Assembly (NCBI GenBank): GCA_913060695.1
Contig: CAJXUA010000003.1
Coordinates: forward strand, 62,001-126,000
DNA from: an uncultured Gammaproteobacteria bacterium
GTDB lineage: Bacteria; Pseudomonadota; Gammaproteobacteria; Pseudomonadales; Pseudohongiellaceae
Length of the DNA: 64,000 nucleotides
Direction of reading: 5' to 3'
In this document: positions 16,041-26,177 of the stretch, piece after piece
Layout of the letters: each line of letters starts with the position of its first letter
Numbering within the stretch: the first letter of the stretch is position 1
Translations under genes and position numbers: made by a program
Notes under the pieces: model-generated
Database searches by the model: none
Told to the model about the DNA's origin: nothing
Seen by the model: only the letters and a program-made list of their open reading frames with translations

Positions 16041-16096
16041 CCGCCCGGACGGCGGCGACTGAGCCCCCATGGATGGGTTCACGGCGTGTCCAGCAG
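16041..16096 (-). repeat. Structured intergenic repeat, copy 2 (inverted)
   Basis: On the minus strand this reads CTGCTGGACACGCCGTGAAC, then CCATCCATGGGGGCTCAGTC, then the hairpin CCGCC-loop-GGCGG. The core matches copy 1 at nearly every position, but the terminal hairpin has a different sequence in the same place. It lies about 90 bp after the moaE stop codon. Confidence 0.7.
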
Positions 16097-16184
16097 CGAA
16101 GTACGCCGCAGTGCCACTCGTGCTACGGAGCACGAAATCGCCCTTTGTTTCCATATGTTTCAGATTAATAGTTACGGCCGTTTC

Positions 16185-16658
16185 CTAGCTACTCTTTTCC
16201 CAGCGGGCTCTTGCTTGTTCGTCGCTGGCGCGGCTCTCGATCCACTCTGAGGTGTCGCCTGCCTGCTGTTTCTTCCAGAACGGTGCCCGGGTCTTTAGGT
16301 AGTCCATGATGAACTCCGCCGCCGCGAAGGCATCGCCTCGGTGTGTGCTCGCAACGCCAACGAAGACGATCTGATCGCCCGCGTGTAACTCCCCTACTCT
16401 GTGCACCACCTGACTCGCTAGGACATCCCAGCGCCCTTCCGCTTCCGCTACTATGTCCGCTAACGCCTTCTCCGTCATGCCTGGGTAGTGTTCGAGGAAC
16501 AGGCTCTTCACTGCCGGCTCCCTGCCCTTATCTTCCGGCTCGTAGAACTCTCTTACTAGGCCAGTGAAGCACGCGATGCCGCCTGCATTTGCGGATTCCT
16601 CGCGCAGCGCCCCATAGAGCTGCGCCATGTCGAAGTCTGCTTTCTGTACGCTGATCAC
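16185..16658 (-). CDS. moaE: Molybdopterin synthase catalytic subunit
   Basis: The 157-residue large subunit of molybdopterin synthase works with MoaD to insert two sulfurs into precursor Z (cPMP) in molybdenum-cofactor synthesis. Visible features are the GGIACFTGLVRE segment, LFLEHYPGMTEKAL, VVHRVGELHAGDQIVFVGVASTHRGDAF (read in parts) and the catalytic lysine region YLKTRAPFWKKQ. The start is a GTG at 16658 (VISVQKADF), 2 bases after the moaD stop, with GGGAGG 6 bases upstream inside moaD. The 42-residue extension to 16784 is a shadow of moaD. It is the last gene of moaC-moaD-moaE. Confidence 0.94.
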   Translation of the reverse strand: MISVQKADFDMAQLYGALREESANAGGIACFTGLVREFYEPEDKGREPAVKSLFLEHYPGMTEKALADIVAEAEGRWDVLASQVVHRVGELHAGDQIVFVGVASTHRGDAFAAAEFIMDYLKTRAPFWKKQQAGDTSEWIESRASDEQARARWEKSS

Positions 16659-16660
16659 GC

Positions 16661-16915
16661 TCAGCCTCCCGTCATCGGGGGGAAGAAGGCGACCTCTTCG
16701 CTCCCTTGCAGCGGATGACTGCGCTCGACTATCGTCTGGTTCACGGCGATCAGCACGCGGGATGGGTCCTCGAGCACCGCCCATTCCCCAGCGCGGCTTT
16801 GGCTTAGGTGGCGAGCCAGCTGCTCAACATTCGCTACCTCTGCTGGCAGTGCTAGCTCCTCGTTCTGAGCCCCGAGGGTCTCTCGCAGGCCCGCAAAATA
16901 CTGTATTTTCACCAT
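16661..16915 (-). CDS. moaD: Molybdopterin synthase sulfur carrier subunit
   Basis: This 84-residue ubiquitin-like protein carries sulfur as a C-terminal thiocarboxylate on the terminal Gly-Gly (ends PPMTGG). The sequence MVKIQYFAGLRETLGAQNEEL and the tail FFPPMTGG are typical. The start at 16915 has GGGGA upstream; the longer open frame to 17020 overlaps moaC and is rejected. It lies 50 bp after moaC and 2 bp before moaE. Confidence 0.94.
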   Translation of the reverse strand: MVKIQYFAGLRETLGAQNEELALPAEVANVEQLARHLSQSRAGEWAVLEDPSRVLIAVNQTIVERSHPLQGSEEVAFFPPMTGG

Positions 16916-16965
16916 CAAAAAGTCCCCGATAATCCTGTCTCTAAGCAGCGCTGCAGCTAAGGCTA

Positions 16966-17445
16966 TTAGTCCTGCCGCGTGAAGTGGCCGGATTTGCCGC
17001 CGAGCTTCTCTTGCAGGCAAATCTTCTCTATGACCATACCCTTATCCACCGCCTTACACATATCGTAGATTGTAAGGGCCGCAACCGAAGCCGCGGTCAA
17101 AGCTTCCATCTCTACACCCGTCTTACCGTCCAAGCCGCAGCGGGCGGTGATTAGAACCTGGTGATTGTCGCTATCGATATCGAACTCGACTTTCACAGAG
17201 GTCAGCATCAGCGGGTGACACAGGGGGATCAGGTCAGCGCATTTCTTAGCCGCCTGAATGCCTGCAATCCTAGCCACAGCCAGCACATCGCCCTTCTTAT
17301 GCCCGCCAGCCACTATCAACTCCAGGGTCGCCGGAAGCATCGTAATGAGTGCGGTTGCGGTGGCCGAACGCTTGCTGATCTCTTTACCGCCGACATCCAC
17401 CATGTGGGCATTGCCCTGCGCATCCAAATGCGTCAATTCACCCAT
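16966..17445 (-). CDS. moaC: Cyclic pyranopterin monophosphate synthase
   Basis: The 159-residue MoaC acts with MoaA (not in this window) to make cyclic pyranopterin monophosphate from GTP, the first stage of molybdenum-cofactor synthesis. Signatures are [46 protein letters not shown] (read in parts), [28 protein letters not shown] and LGGKSG. GTGGAG precedes the ATG. It is the first gene of the moaCDE unit. The 179-bp space upstream, shared with the divergent nudix gene, shows no Moco-riboswitch-like structure that I could recognise. Confidence 0.96.
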   Translation of the reverse strand: MGELTHLDAQGNAHMVDVGGKEISKRSATATALITMLPATLELIVAGGHKKGDVLAVARIAGIQAAKKCADLIPLCHPLMLTSVKVEFDIDSDNHQVLITARCGLDGKTGVEMEALTAASVAALTIYDMCKAVDKGMVIEKICLQEKLGGKSGHFTRQD

Positions 17446-17624
17446 TTTCTTACTCCACTAAATCGCTAATTTGCTTCGGCCCGTATTATCCATGTAAAAG
17501 CCTCCCATCTAAAGCGATTCATGCACACAGTAACTCCGCCAGTAAATCATCAATGCTAGAGGCATTTTGGCGCATTTTGCGTTAGGATTGCGCCTTTGTA
17601 CAAAGCAGCGGAAACCCCTCAGCG

Positions 17625-18074
17625 ATGGCCCAGTGGCACCCCCACAAGACGGTAGCGACAGTTGTCGAGCACAACGCTCGCTTCTTGATGGTAGAAGAGT
17701 TAATCAACGGTCAACTCGTCTTGAATCAGCCTGCCGGTCATCTCGAGGCGAATGAGAGCCTGGCGCAGGCCGCGTTGCGCGAAACTCTCGAGGAAACCGC
17801 TTGGGAGGTCGAGCTCACCGGCTTCCTCGGCTTGTACCAACAGGTCTCTAGCGTGGACAATATTTGCTATATCCGGACTTGTTTCATCGCCACGGCCATT
17901 CGAGAAGTACCAGGCTTGGCGCTGGACACCGACATCGTTCAGGCGCTGTGGTTGACCCGTGCAGAGCTGGAAGAGCGCAAAGAGCAAATGCGCAGCCCTG
18001 TTGTGTTGCGTGTTATCGACGATTACTTGCTAGGCAAGGCCTATCCCTTAGATGTCGTGCAAACCCTTGATTGA
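17625..18074 (+). CDS. nudJ: NUDIX hydrolase, NudJ-like
   Basis: The 149-residue protein carries a full Nudix box (GX5EX7REUXEEXGU form) in [20 protein letters not shown] near residues 43-66, with Ala-Trp in place of the usual final Gly region (ETAWEVE). Its start ([19 protein letters not shown]) and ending resemble E. coli NudJ, which dephosphorylates thiamine pyrophosphates and nucleotides. The position directly before mnmA also fits: the order nudJ-mnmA-hflD-purB is conserved in gammaproteobacteria. The stop overlaps the earliest possible start of mnmA. Confidence 0.88.
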   Translation: MAQWHPHKTVATVVEHNARFLMVEELINGQLVLNQPAGHLEANESLAQAALRETLEETAWEVELTGFLGLYQQVSSVDNICYIRTCFIATAIREVPGLALDTDIVQALWLTRAELEERKEQMRSPVVLRVIDDYLLGKAYPLDVVQTLD

Positions 18075-18112
18075 ACCGGGCCATCTTAGCCCCCAAGACT
18101 GAATTCGAAACC

Positions 18113-19243
18113 ATGATTGCAAACTCCACAAATACTGCGGCCAACGCATTTATCAAAGTCATCGTCGGAATGTCCGGCGGTGTCGACTCCTCCGTGGCCG
18201 CCCTTCTACTGCAAGAACAGGGCTATCAAGTCGAAGGCCTGTTCATGAAGAACTGGGAAGAGGACGACGACAGCGAATACTGCACGGCGAAAGCCGATTT
18301 AGCCGATGCCGAATCAGTCTGCCGCAAGCTCGGCCTGAAACTGCACACGGCCAACTTCGCCTCGGAGTATTGGGACAATGTCTTCGAACATTTTATTTCC
18401 GAGTACCGCGCTGGGCGCACACCGAACCCGGACATCCTGTGTAATCGCGAGATCAAGTTTAAGGCCTTCTTAGAGTACGCCACCGAGTTGGGCGCCGACT
18501 ATATCGCCACCGGCCACTATGTGCGCCGCGCCGTCATAGACACACCGGGTGAGCAACAGACGCTGTTACTCAAGGGCTTAGATCAGAATAAGGACCAGAG
18601 CTATTTCCTTAGCGCCGTGAACGAGGACAGCCTCGCTCGCAGCCTGTTCCCAGTCGGCGAGTTGGAGAAAAGCGAAGTACGCGCATTAGCCGCCGAACAT
18701 GGTTTCGTTACTCACGACAAGAAAGACAGCACCGGCATTTGCTTTATCGGCGAGCGCAAGTTTAAAGACTTCCTGCAACGCTACCTGCCCGCTCAACCTG
18801 GCGAGATCGAGAACGTAGACGGCACAGTCATCGGCAAACATCACGGCCTGATGTATCACACCTACGGTCAACGCCAAGGACTTGGGATTGGAGGCCTACA
18901 CGATTTCGACGACGCACCTTGGTTTGTGGTGGGCAAAGACCTTGAGCGCAATGTGCTCGTAGTGGCGCAGGGCAAAGAGAACGAACATCTTTACTCTAGC
19001 GCATTGAAGGCAACCCAGCTGGCATGGATTAATCATCAGGTGCCGCAGCTACCACTGCAATGCATGGCGAAAATACGCTACCGTCAAGCCGATCAACACT
19101 GCACAGTCGAGGCAATAGACGACGAGACTGTGATGGTGACATTCCGCGCGCCACAGCGCGCCGTAACACCCGGCCAGACCATCGTGTTCTATGACGGGGA
19201 AATTTGTTTGGGAGGAGCGGTCATTGAGCAATACTTCCGCTAG
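18113..19243 (+). CDS. mnmA: tRNA-specific 2-thiouridylase
   Basis: The 376-residue MnmA (TrmU) makes the 2-thio group of uridine 34 in tRNAs for Lys, Glu and Gln, using ATP and a relayed persulfide. The PP-loop [15 protein letters not shown] is near residue 20. The catalytic Cys in [12 protein letters not shown] is near 109 and the second Cys in [12 protein letters not shown] near 209. A GxGHY segment and C-terminal RNA-binding and beta-barrel domains follow. ATG at 18113 gives a 13-residue lead before the PP-loop. A TTG at 18071 overlapping the nudix stop (TTGA) is a possible alternative; neither has a clear Shine-Dalgarno. Confidence 0.96.
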   Translation: MIANSTNTAANAFIKVIVGMSGGVDSSVAALLLQEQGYQVEGLFMKNWEEDDDSEYCTAKADLADAESVCRKLGLKLHTANFASEYWDNVFEHFISEYRAGRTPNPDILCNREIKFKAFLEYATELGADYIATGHYVRRAVIDTPGEQQTLLLKGLDQNKDQSYFLSAVNEDSLARSLFPVGELEKSEVRALAAEHGFVTHDKKDSTGICFIGERKFKDFLQRYLPAQPGEIENVDGTVIGKHHGLMYHTYGQRQGLGIGGLHDFDDAPWFVVGKDLERNVLVVAQGKENEHLYSSALKATQLAWINHQVPQLPLQCMAKIRYRQADQHCTVEAIDDETVMVTFRAPQRAVTPGQTIVFYDGEICLGGAVIEQYFR

Positions 19244-19916
19244 GTTTAGCGATTGGGAATATCGCAATATCACATTGGCCGTCGTGGTTCAGTGTGCCCA
19301 TTTGGTCAATACACTTGCCCAAAGCGGGCGCGCAGACGAAGCGCAGATTAAAGCCTGTATCGATCCTCTACTAGTTATCGATCCGGACTCGGTTGCGGAC
19401 ATCTATCCAGATGTCAGTCGCTTCTCCAATGGCCTGAGCATCCTGCAGAAATCACTCGATAGCGATGGCATGAGAGAGTTCGGCGAGCCCATGAAGTATG
19501 TGTTAGGCATGAGCGTTCTTCAGCAGCAATTGATGAGCGTACCGGAGATGCAGGCCGCGATTCGGCAGCGCATGCAGCAACGCGATACACTTTTCCTCGA
19601 TAGCGAAGAACAAGACCACGATGCCGAAAGCCTCGCACCGGTCGTGAAATCCAACAACTACGACTACGCAGTGCTCGCCGCACTGTATCAAGACACGATC
19701 AGTAAATTGACTTATCGCATTCAGGTGAAGGGCAATGTGGAACACCTGCGCAATCAACGCGTGGCGGATCAGATTCGGGCCCTTTTATTGGCAGGTATAC
19801 GCTCCGCCCTACTCTGGCATCAGCTCGGTGGGCGCCGTTGGCACCTGTTTTTCTACAAGCGTCGCATTCGAGACAGTGTGGCCGCCATTCGCCGCAATCT
19901 ATTTTCAATTCATTAA
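19224..19916 (+). CDS. hflD: HflD-family protein
   Basis: The 230-residue protein is an HflD homologue. In E. coli HflD affects phage lambda lysogenisation by binding CII and lies between mnmA and purB, exactly the order seen here; its normal role is unclear. Typical parts are [38 protein letters not shown] and the C-terminal [29 protein letters not shown] (read in parts). The start is TTG at 19224 with GGAGGA 7 bases upstream, so the gene overlaps mnmA by 20 bases. An ATG at 19191 lies further upstream but lacks a good ribosome site. Confidence 0.9.
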   Translation: MSNTSARFSDWEYRNITLAVVVQCAHLVNTLAQSGRADEAQIKACIDPLLVIDPDSVADIYPDVSRFSNGLSILQKSLDSDGMREFGEPMKYVLGMSVLQQQLMSVPEMQAAIRQRMQQRDTLFLDSEEQDHDAESLAPVVKSNNYDYAVLAALYQDTISKLTYRIQVKGNVEHLRNQRVADQIRALLLAGIRSALLWHQLGGRRWHLFFYKRRIRDSVAAIRRNLFSIH

Positions 19917-19932
19917 TAAATATCTTAGCTAG

Positions 19933-21318
<1,386 letters not shown>

Positions 21319-21349
21319 TGCGCACTAAGTCCCTAAGCGGAGTACGCCC

Positions 21350-22537
21350 TTGAGCACAGCTCTATTGCCCAAGTCTTTCGATGTGGAGCATTTTCTTGCC
21401 GAGTACTGGCAGAAGAAGCCGCTACTTATTCGGGGCAACGGCAGCTTCGTCGATCCTCTCGAGGTAGACGAGCTCGCCGGCATGGCCTGCGAGGAGTTTA
21501 TCGAATCGCGCCTGATCCTTAGCGACCCAAGCCAAGAGAATTGGACGCTGCGCAATGGCCCCTTCCCAGAGACCGAGTTGCGAACCTTAGCGACCAGTCA
21601 TTGGAGCCTGTTGATACAGGCGGCGGATCAATGGGACGAAGGCGCGCGCACTATATTAGAGTCCTTCGACTTTATACCGCGCTGGCGCATCGATGACCTG
21701 ATGATCAGCCTCGCCAGCGATGGCGGCGGCGTTGGCCCCCATTTCGACTATTACGACGTTTTCCTGATCCAAGGCTTAGGCAAGAAGCGCTGGCGGTTAG
21801 GCGGGCCTGTTGATAGCGACACGGAACTGCGCACCGATACCGACATGAAACTCCTGCGCCATTTCGAGACCCAGGAAGATTGGATCGTCGAGCCCGGGGA
21901 CATTCTATATATTCCGCCGAATATTGCTCACTACGGGCAGTCCATCGGCACCAGCATCACCTACTCGGTAGGTTTTCGCACTCCCTCGGTGGCGGAGCTA
22001 CTCGATGACGTCAGTAATGAGCTAATCGAGTCGCTGCGCGAGGACGAACGTTATGTCGATACGGATGCGCGGCGCCCGGAACGGGTCGGCGAGATCAGCC
22101 CAATCGTTACTGAGCAAGTGCTAGCACTGCTAAAGCAACGCCTTCTAGACAAGCCCCTAGTGGCGCGCTGCTTCGGCAAGTATATGACTCAGCCGAAATA
22201 TCCGGATTTAGTCGAGACGCCAGCCCCTCTTACAGCAGCGGAGCTAGGCGCTTTGCTGGAGGACGACGCAGCGTTGCAACGCCATCCGATCGCGCGCTTT
22301 GCGTTCACGCAGGACGAAGATGGTACAACGCAGTTATTTGCAGGTGGTCACAGCATAGTGAGTCCGGCGTCGTTTGATGCCACACTCGAAGCACTATGCG
22401 ACCCGTTTGCCCCAGAGCCTGATTGGGCTACCCTGTTCCATGCCGATGAGAACAACGCAAACACGATTCTCACGTTATATAATCAGGGCAGTTTGTGGAT
22501 AACAGACACACTCGACGAGGAAGACGAGGCCGAATGA
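21350..22537 (+). CDS. roxA: Ribosomal protein uL16 3-hydroxylase, JmjC cupin
   Basis: The 395-residue 2-oxoglutarate/Fe(II) oxygenase is of the RoxA/YcfD type, which hydroxylates an arginine in ribosomal protein uL16. The JmjC metal motif HxD is in VGPHFDYYDVFLIQGLGKKRW (H~131, D~133) and the distal His in PPNIAHYGQSIG. The N-terminus FLAEYWQKKPLLIRG is characteristic, and the C-terminal half is the dimerisation/winged-helix part. The start is TTG at 21350 with GCGGAG upstream; no in-frame ATG fits. The stop overlaps the next gene's start as ATGA. Confidence 0.92.
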   Translation: MSTALLPKSFDVEHFLAEYWQKKPLLIRGNGSFVDPLEVDELAGMACEEFIESRLILSDPSQENWTLRNGPFPETELRTLATSHWSLLIQAADQWDEGARTILESFDFIPRWRIDDLMISLASDGGGVGPHFDYYDVFLIQGLGKKRWRLGGPVDSDTELRTDTDMKLLRHFETQEDWIVEPGDILYIPPNIAHYGQSIGTSITYSVGFRTPSVAELLDDVSNELIESLREDERYVDTDARRPERVGEISPIVTEQVLALLKQRLLDKPLVARCFGKYMTQPKYPDLVETPAPLTAAELGALLEDDAALQRHPIARFAFTQDEDGTTQLFAGGHSIVSPASFDATLEALCDPFAPEPDWATLFHADENNANTILTLYNQGSLWITDTLDEEDEAE

Positions 22538-23322
22538 CTTTTGCAAATTTACAACGCCTAGCACTGCGCGGCGCCTGCCTTTTGGGCTTGGGCTTGCTTG
22601 CCCCTATGCTACAAGCACAGAACTCGTCTATCCCTGCGGACCAGCAGGCGGTGATCGAGATAGTGCGCTTGCAACACAGAGATCCTGAGTTAATCAGAAA
22701 TGCCATTAGTCCGCTGCTGGACGATCGTGGCGCAATCAGCCAGATCGATCACAATTTGATCATTAGCACCTCTCGGGCGAATCTCACCGAACTTGAAGCA
22801 CTTATAGATCAGCTCGACGTTCCGCTTAAGCAATTACTCATTCGAGTAGATTTTAATTACGCCGCGGCAAACGTGCAGACAGCAGACGACGGTAGTCAAT
22901 TGAACACCGTCAGCACCCAACGCCAGGACTACCCAGTGCAAAACATGCGGGTAACAGAGGGGGAATACACATACTTCAATCGCTATCAGGATTCCCCGCA
23001 GATTAGTCCTGTCTTTGGCCCCTACGGCCTGCAATTGCAACAAGATATGCAGCGATCGGAACAGAGCATTGCCGTGAAGGCCGAGTTGCGGGGTGAGCAA
23101 GTTGCACTCGAGTTTGCTGCATCGATGATACAAGCCGGAGATAGCACAGACATCGAACAGGGCCAGTCTCTACGTAGCTCATTAGTGGTGGACCTCAATC
23201 AGTGGATTCCATTGCAACAAACAGCAGATAGCTCACAGAACATAAACGATAGTATTGGTCCTTTTACGGCCACGACCACGCTCGAAGGTGGTTTAGCTAT
23301 CCGCATAGAAGTCATGCCCTAA
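22534..23322 (+). CDS. Exported protein with secretin N-type (NolW-like) domain
   Basis: The 262-residue product starts at ATG 22534, which overlaps the roxA stop (ATGA). It has a signal peptide (MTFANLQRLALRGACLLGLGLLAPMLQAQ). Residues ~30-105 look like a secretin N domain: VIEIVRLQHRDPELIRNAISPLLDDRGAISQIDHNLIISTS, then LTELEALIDQLDVPLKQLLIRV (read in parts). The remainder is beta-rich without the secretin pore region, so it is not a full secretin. It may be a periplasmic partner of a type II/IV secretion machine or a stand-alone protein; I cannot assign a function. The operon context (purB-roxA) gives no hint. Confidence 0.78.
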   Translation: MTFANLQRLALRGACLLGLGLLAPMLQAQNSSIPADQQAVIEIVRLQHRDPELIRNAISPLLDDRGAISQIDHNLIISTSRANLTELEALIDQLDVPLKQLLIRVDFNYAAANVQTADDGSQLNTVSTQRQDYPVQNMRVTEGEYTYFNRYQDSPQISPVFGPYGLQLQQDMQRSEQSIAVKAELRGEQVALEFAASMIQAGDSTDIEQGQSLRSSLVVDLNQWIPLQQTADSSQNINDSIGPFTATTTLEGGLAIRIEVMP

Positions 23323-23357
23323 ATCGTCTATTCCACCCCTTAGCGCAGAGGCATCGC

Positions 23358-24641
23358 GTGTCCCGAATTAGCGAGTATCTGCTCGAAACAATCCCCTATG
23401 ATCGCGATTGCGCGTCCCTATTATGTCGTCTGCAGTCGCTGCCCGGCCTCGTCGCCCTTGATAGCGGCCTAGGGCTGGATAGCAACGGCCGCTATGACAT
23501 CATCAGCGCCCTGCCCTCCGTCACGCTTACTGACACAGCGCAGCAGGTGGATATGTTTGCCCGCGTACAGCAGGCACTCGATCAAGAACGACCGGCTTCG
23601 CCCATGCCGGATGTCCTGCAGGCGCTGCCCTTTAGTGGCGGCGCGCTGGGTTATTTCGCCTACGATGGCAGCGCGAATATCGGCATCTATCACTGGGCAA
23701 TCGTAGTCGATCACCAGCAACAGCGTACTAAGCTGTTCGCCCTCCCGGGCTGCTCAAGCCAAACTTGGGAGCAGGTAAAAAGCTGTCTAGGGCAAGAAGT
23801 TCTGAGCCCCGAGGAATTCGAATTGGGCCAAGCCTTCCAAGCGAACTTTAGCGCAGCGCAATACGCCGACGCGTTTGCGCGGATCCAAGACTATATTCAG
23901 GCAGGAGACTGCTACCAGGTGAATCTAGCGCAGCGCTTCAGCAGTCGCTATAGCGGCGACCCGCTCAGCGCCTATCTGCGTCTGCGTAAAAATATTCACA
24001 GCCCCTTCGCGGGATTCATGCGCACGAGTAACGGCGCGGTACTGAGCTTCTCACCAGAGCGCTTCATACAAGTACACGTCACGCAGGTATTAACTCAGCC
24101 AATCAAGGGCACACGGCCGCGCTCGGCCGACCCTGTGCGAGATCAGGCATTGGCCCAAGAGCTGCGAGAAAGTGACAAGGATAGAGCCGAGAATCTCATG
24201 ATCGTCGACCTCCTGCGCAACGACCTTGGCACTATCTGCACCACCGGCTCCATCAAGGTCGAGCAATTATTCGAGCTACACAGCTTCAGTAATGTGCACC
24301 ACCTAATCAGCAGTATTCGGGCACAACTGGCGCCTGAGCATGCAGCCCTGGATCTGTTGCGGAATTGTTTTCCGGGCGGCTCTATCACCGGTGCACCGAA
24401 GAAACGCGCCATGGAGATCATTGCGGAGCTAGAGCCGGACCCACGCCAAGTGTACTGCGGCACGCTGGGCTATATGGGCTTCGATGGGAATATGGACAGC
24501 AACATCATGATTCGAACCCTGCTTTGCACTCAGGGCGAAATCTATTGCTGGGGCGGAGGCGGCATCGTCGCCGACTCCATATGCGCCCAGGAATATCAGG
24601 AATGCTTCGACAAAATAAACAATATAATCAATAAATTATAA
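23358..24641 (+). CDS. pabB: Aminodeoxychorismate synthase component I
   Basis: The 427-residue chorismate-binding enzyme makes 4-amino-4-deoxychorismate for folate, with a PabA glutaminase not in this window. The key PIKGTRPR motif (residue ~248) has the lysine that marks PabB; TrpE has PLAGT there. Other signatures are ELRESDKDRAENLMIVDLLRNDLG, NCFPGGSITGAPKKRAMEII and YCGTLGYMGFDGNMDSNIMIRT (read in parts). The start is GTG at 23358 with AGAGG upstream. It converges with thrH over an 18-bp gap. Confidence 0.94.
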   Translation: MSRISEYLLETIPYDRDCASLLCRLQSLPGLVALDSGLGLDSNGRYDIISALPSVTLTDTAQQVDMFARVQQALDQERPASPMPDVLQALPFSGGALGYFAYDGSANIGIYHWAIVVDHQQQRTKLFALPGCSSQTWEQVKSCLGQEVLSPEEFELGQAFQANFSAAQYADAFARIQDYIQAGDCYQVNLAQRFSSRYSGDPLSAYLRLRKNIHSPFAGFMRTSNGAVLSFSPERFIQVHVTQVLTQPIKGTRPRSADPVRDQALAQELRESDKDRAENLMIVDLLRNDLGTICTTGSIKVEQLFELHSFSNVHHLISSIRAQLAPEHAALDLLRNCFPGGSITGAPKKRAMEIIAELEPDPRQVYCGTLGYMGFDGNMDSNIMIRTLLCTQGEIYCWGGGGIVADSICAQEYQECFDKINNIINKL

Positions 24642-24659
24642 CGCTTACTTAATGTTAGA

Positions 24660-25277
24660 TTAGTCCGCAATCATGCGCGGACTGAACTTCGCAAAAGCCT
24701 GCTGTAGCTGCTTGTACTCGGTAACTGAGGCAAACTGCGGGAACTCGTCGATTACGTTCTGTGGCGCGCGGAACAACACACCCAAATCAGCCTCGGACAG
24801 CATCGTGGTGTCGTTATAGGAATCACCGGCGGCCATGACTGTGTAATTCAACTCGTGGAAAGCCTTAACGCACTGACGCTTAGGATCTTTCTGGCGCAGC
24901 TTATAGTCCGTGACCTTGCCGGTCTCGTCTGCAATCAGGCGATGACAGAACAGTGTTGGAAAGCCCAGCTGACGCATCAGGGGCTGTGAGAATTCATAGA
25001 AGGTATCCGAGAGGATTACCACCTGGAAGCGTTCGCGCAGCCAGTTCACAAACTCGGGCGCACCGGGCATGGGGCTCATCTCGGCGATTACGGCCTGAAT
25101 GTCCGGCAAACCCAGCTTATGCTCGTTTAGAATACGCAGACGTTGGCGCATCAATACGTCGTAGTCGGGAATGTCGCGTGTTGTTGCCCGCAGCTCATCG
25201 ATACCCGTACGCTCAGCGAACCCAATCCAGATTTCTGGAACCAACACACCTTCAAGATCAAGACAGACAACTTCCAA
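24660..25277 (-). CDS. thrH: Bifunctional phosphoserine phosphatase / homoserine phosphotransferase
   Basis: The 205-residue HAD-superfamily enzyme is of the ThrH type. Pseudomonas ThrH removes phosphate from phosphoserine and can pass it to homoserine, linking serine and threonine synthesis. Motifs are the nucleophile VVCLDLEGVLVPEIW (D-x-E), VVILSDTFYEF, LRQKDPKRQCVKAF (motif III Lys) and MAAGDSYNDTTML (motif IV). The start is TTG at 25277 with AAGGGG upstream, which gives the family length; the longer frame to 25532 crosses into the divergent cysH leader and is rejected. Confidence 0.93.
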   Translation of the reverse strand: MEVVCLDLEGVLVPEIWIGFAERTGIDELRATTRDIPDYDVLMRQRLRILNEHKLGLPDIQAVIAEMSPMPGAPEFVNWLRERFQVVILSDTFYEFSQPLMRQLGFPTLFCHRLIADETGKVTDYKLRQKDPKRQCVKAFHELNYTVMAAGDSYNDTTMLSEADLGVLFRAPQNVIDEFPQFASVTEYKQLQQAFAKFSPRMIAD

Positions 25278-25445
25278 CGCGATTCCCCTTTGCCAAAGGC
25301 TTAAAGTCAAAACGCGTAAATGTACCCACATCCCGCGGGCTATGCAAGGTAACGCGCTGTTTACCCACAGCGTCAAATCGTAGAGAATGCCACGCAAACG
25401 CAACGCGGACATTGCCGCCACAGCTCCATCGACGTGAAGGACAAC

Positions 25446-26177
25446 ATGATTACTGCTCAGGAAGTCGCCGCTCTCAACAGCAAATACCAAGAACTGCAGC
25501 CCAAAGAGATTCTCAAAGACCTCTTGGCCCAAGTCTCGAATATCGCCGTATCATTCAGCGGCGCCGAAGACGTGGCATTGGTCGTAATGGCCTGGAAACT
25601 TAAAAAAGACATCAAGGTCTTTAGCCTCGATACGGGTCGCCTGCATCCCGAGACACTGCGTTTCATGGAACGCATCCGCAAAGAGTACAAGATCGACATC
25701 GAATTCCTGAGTCCAGATGCGCAGCAACTCGAGAGCTTCACCCGCGAGAAAGGCCTGTTCAGCTTCTACGAAGATGGCCACGAGGAATGCTGCGGTATTC
25801 GCAAGATCGCGCCACTGCGCAAGCATCTGCAGGGCTTGGATGCTTGGATTACGGGCCAGCGCCGCGACCAGAGTCCGACCCGCGCCGATGTGCCTGTCGC
25901 TCAGGTCGACTCGGCATTCTCAACACAGGACAAGCCTCTTTTAAAGTTTAACCCCTTCGCGAATTGGACATCTAAGCAGGTCTGGGACTATATCCGCATG
26001 TTCGACGTGCCTTATAACCCCCTGCACGATCAGGGCTTTGTCAGTATCGGCTGCGAGCCCTGCACGCGCCCCACTGGCCCCAATCAGCATGAGCGCGAAG
26101 GTCGTTGGTGGTGGGAAGAGGCGACGGCGAAGGAATGTGGCTTGCACAAGCCCGCAGTGATAGCTTCGGACCGTTAG
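25446..26177 (+). CDS. cysH: Adenylyl-sulfate (APS) reductase, iron-sulfur type
   Basis: The 243-residue CysH-family reductase converts activated sulfate to sulfite in assimilatory sulfate reduction. The two Cys pairs EECCGIRK (residue ~115) and GCEPCTRP (~203) bind a [4Fe-4S] cluster; this marks the APS-using bacterial type rather than E. coli PAPS reductase. Other parts are [15 protein letters not shown] (PP-loop), [11 protein letters not shown] and [15 protein letters not shown] 25446 has AAGGA 4 bases upstream; a GTG at 25434 is an alternative. Its stop overlaps the stop of cysB on the other strand by a few bases. Confidence 0.95.
   Translation: MITAQEVAALNSKYQELQPKEILKDLLAQVSNIAVSFSGAEDVALVVMAWKLKKDIKVFSLDTGRLHPETLRFMERIRKEYKIDIEFLSPDAQQLESFTREKGLFSFYEDGHEECCGIRKIAPLRKHLQGLDAWITGQRRDQSPTRADVPVAQVDSAFSTQDKPLLKFNPFANWTSKQVWDYIRMFDVPYNPLHDQGFVSIGCEPCTRPTGPNQHEREGRWWWEEATAKECGLHKPAVIASDR

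Larger units (their letters stand above)
15567..16184. other. 618-bp gene-free region with repeats
   Basis: This space lies between the start of rpe and the end of moaE. It holds a G/T-rich tract (15631-15700), two inverted copies of a structured repeat (15727-15783 and 16041-16096), and about 250 bp between them in which I see no gene or recognised RNA. Short open frames here (for example 15614-15805 and 15867-16154 on the minus strand) have no ribosome site or domain-like sequence and are not called. Confidence 0.7.

Noticed and set aside
15867-16154. 95-residue minus-strand frame in the repeat-bearing spacer
   Set aside because: It runs across one of the structured repeats, has no ribosome site and looks like random sequence.
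17446-17624. Moco riboswitch before moaC
   Set aside because: I could not see the conserved stems or GNRA-type features, and moaA, its usual gene, is absent.
25278-25532. Long N-terminal extension of thrH
   Set aside because: It overlaps the cysH start region, and TTG 25277 gives exactly the family length and start sequence.
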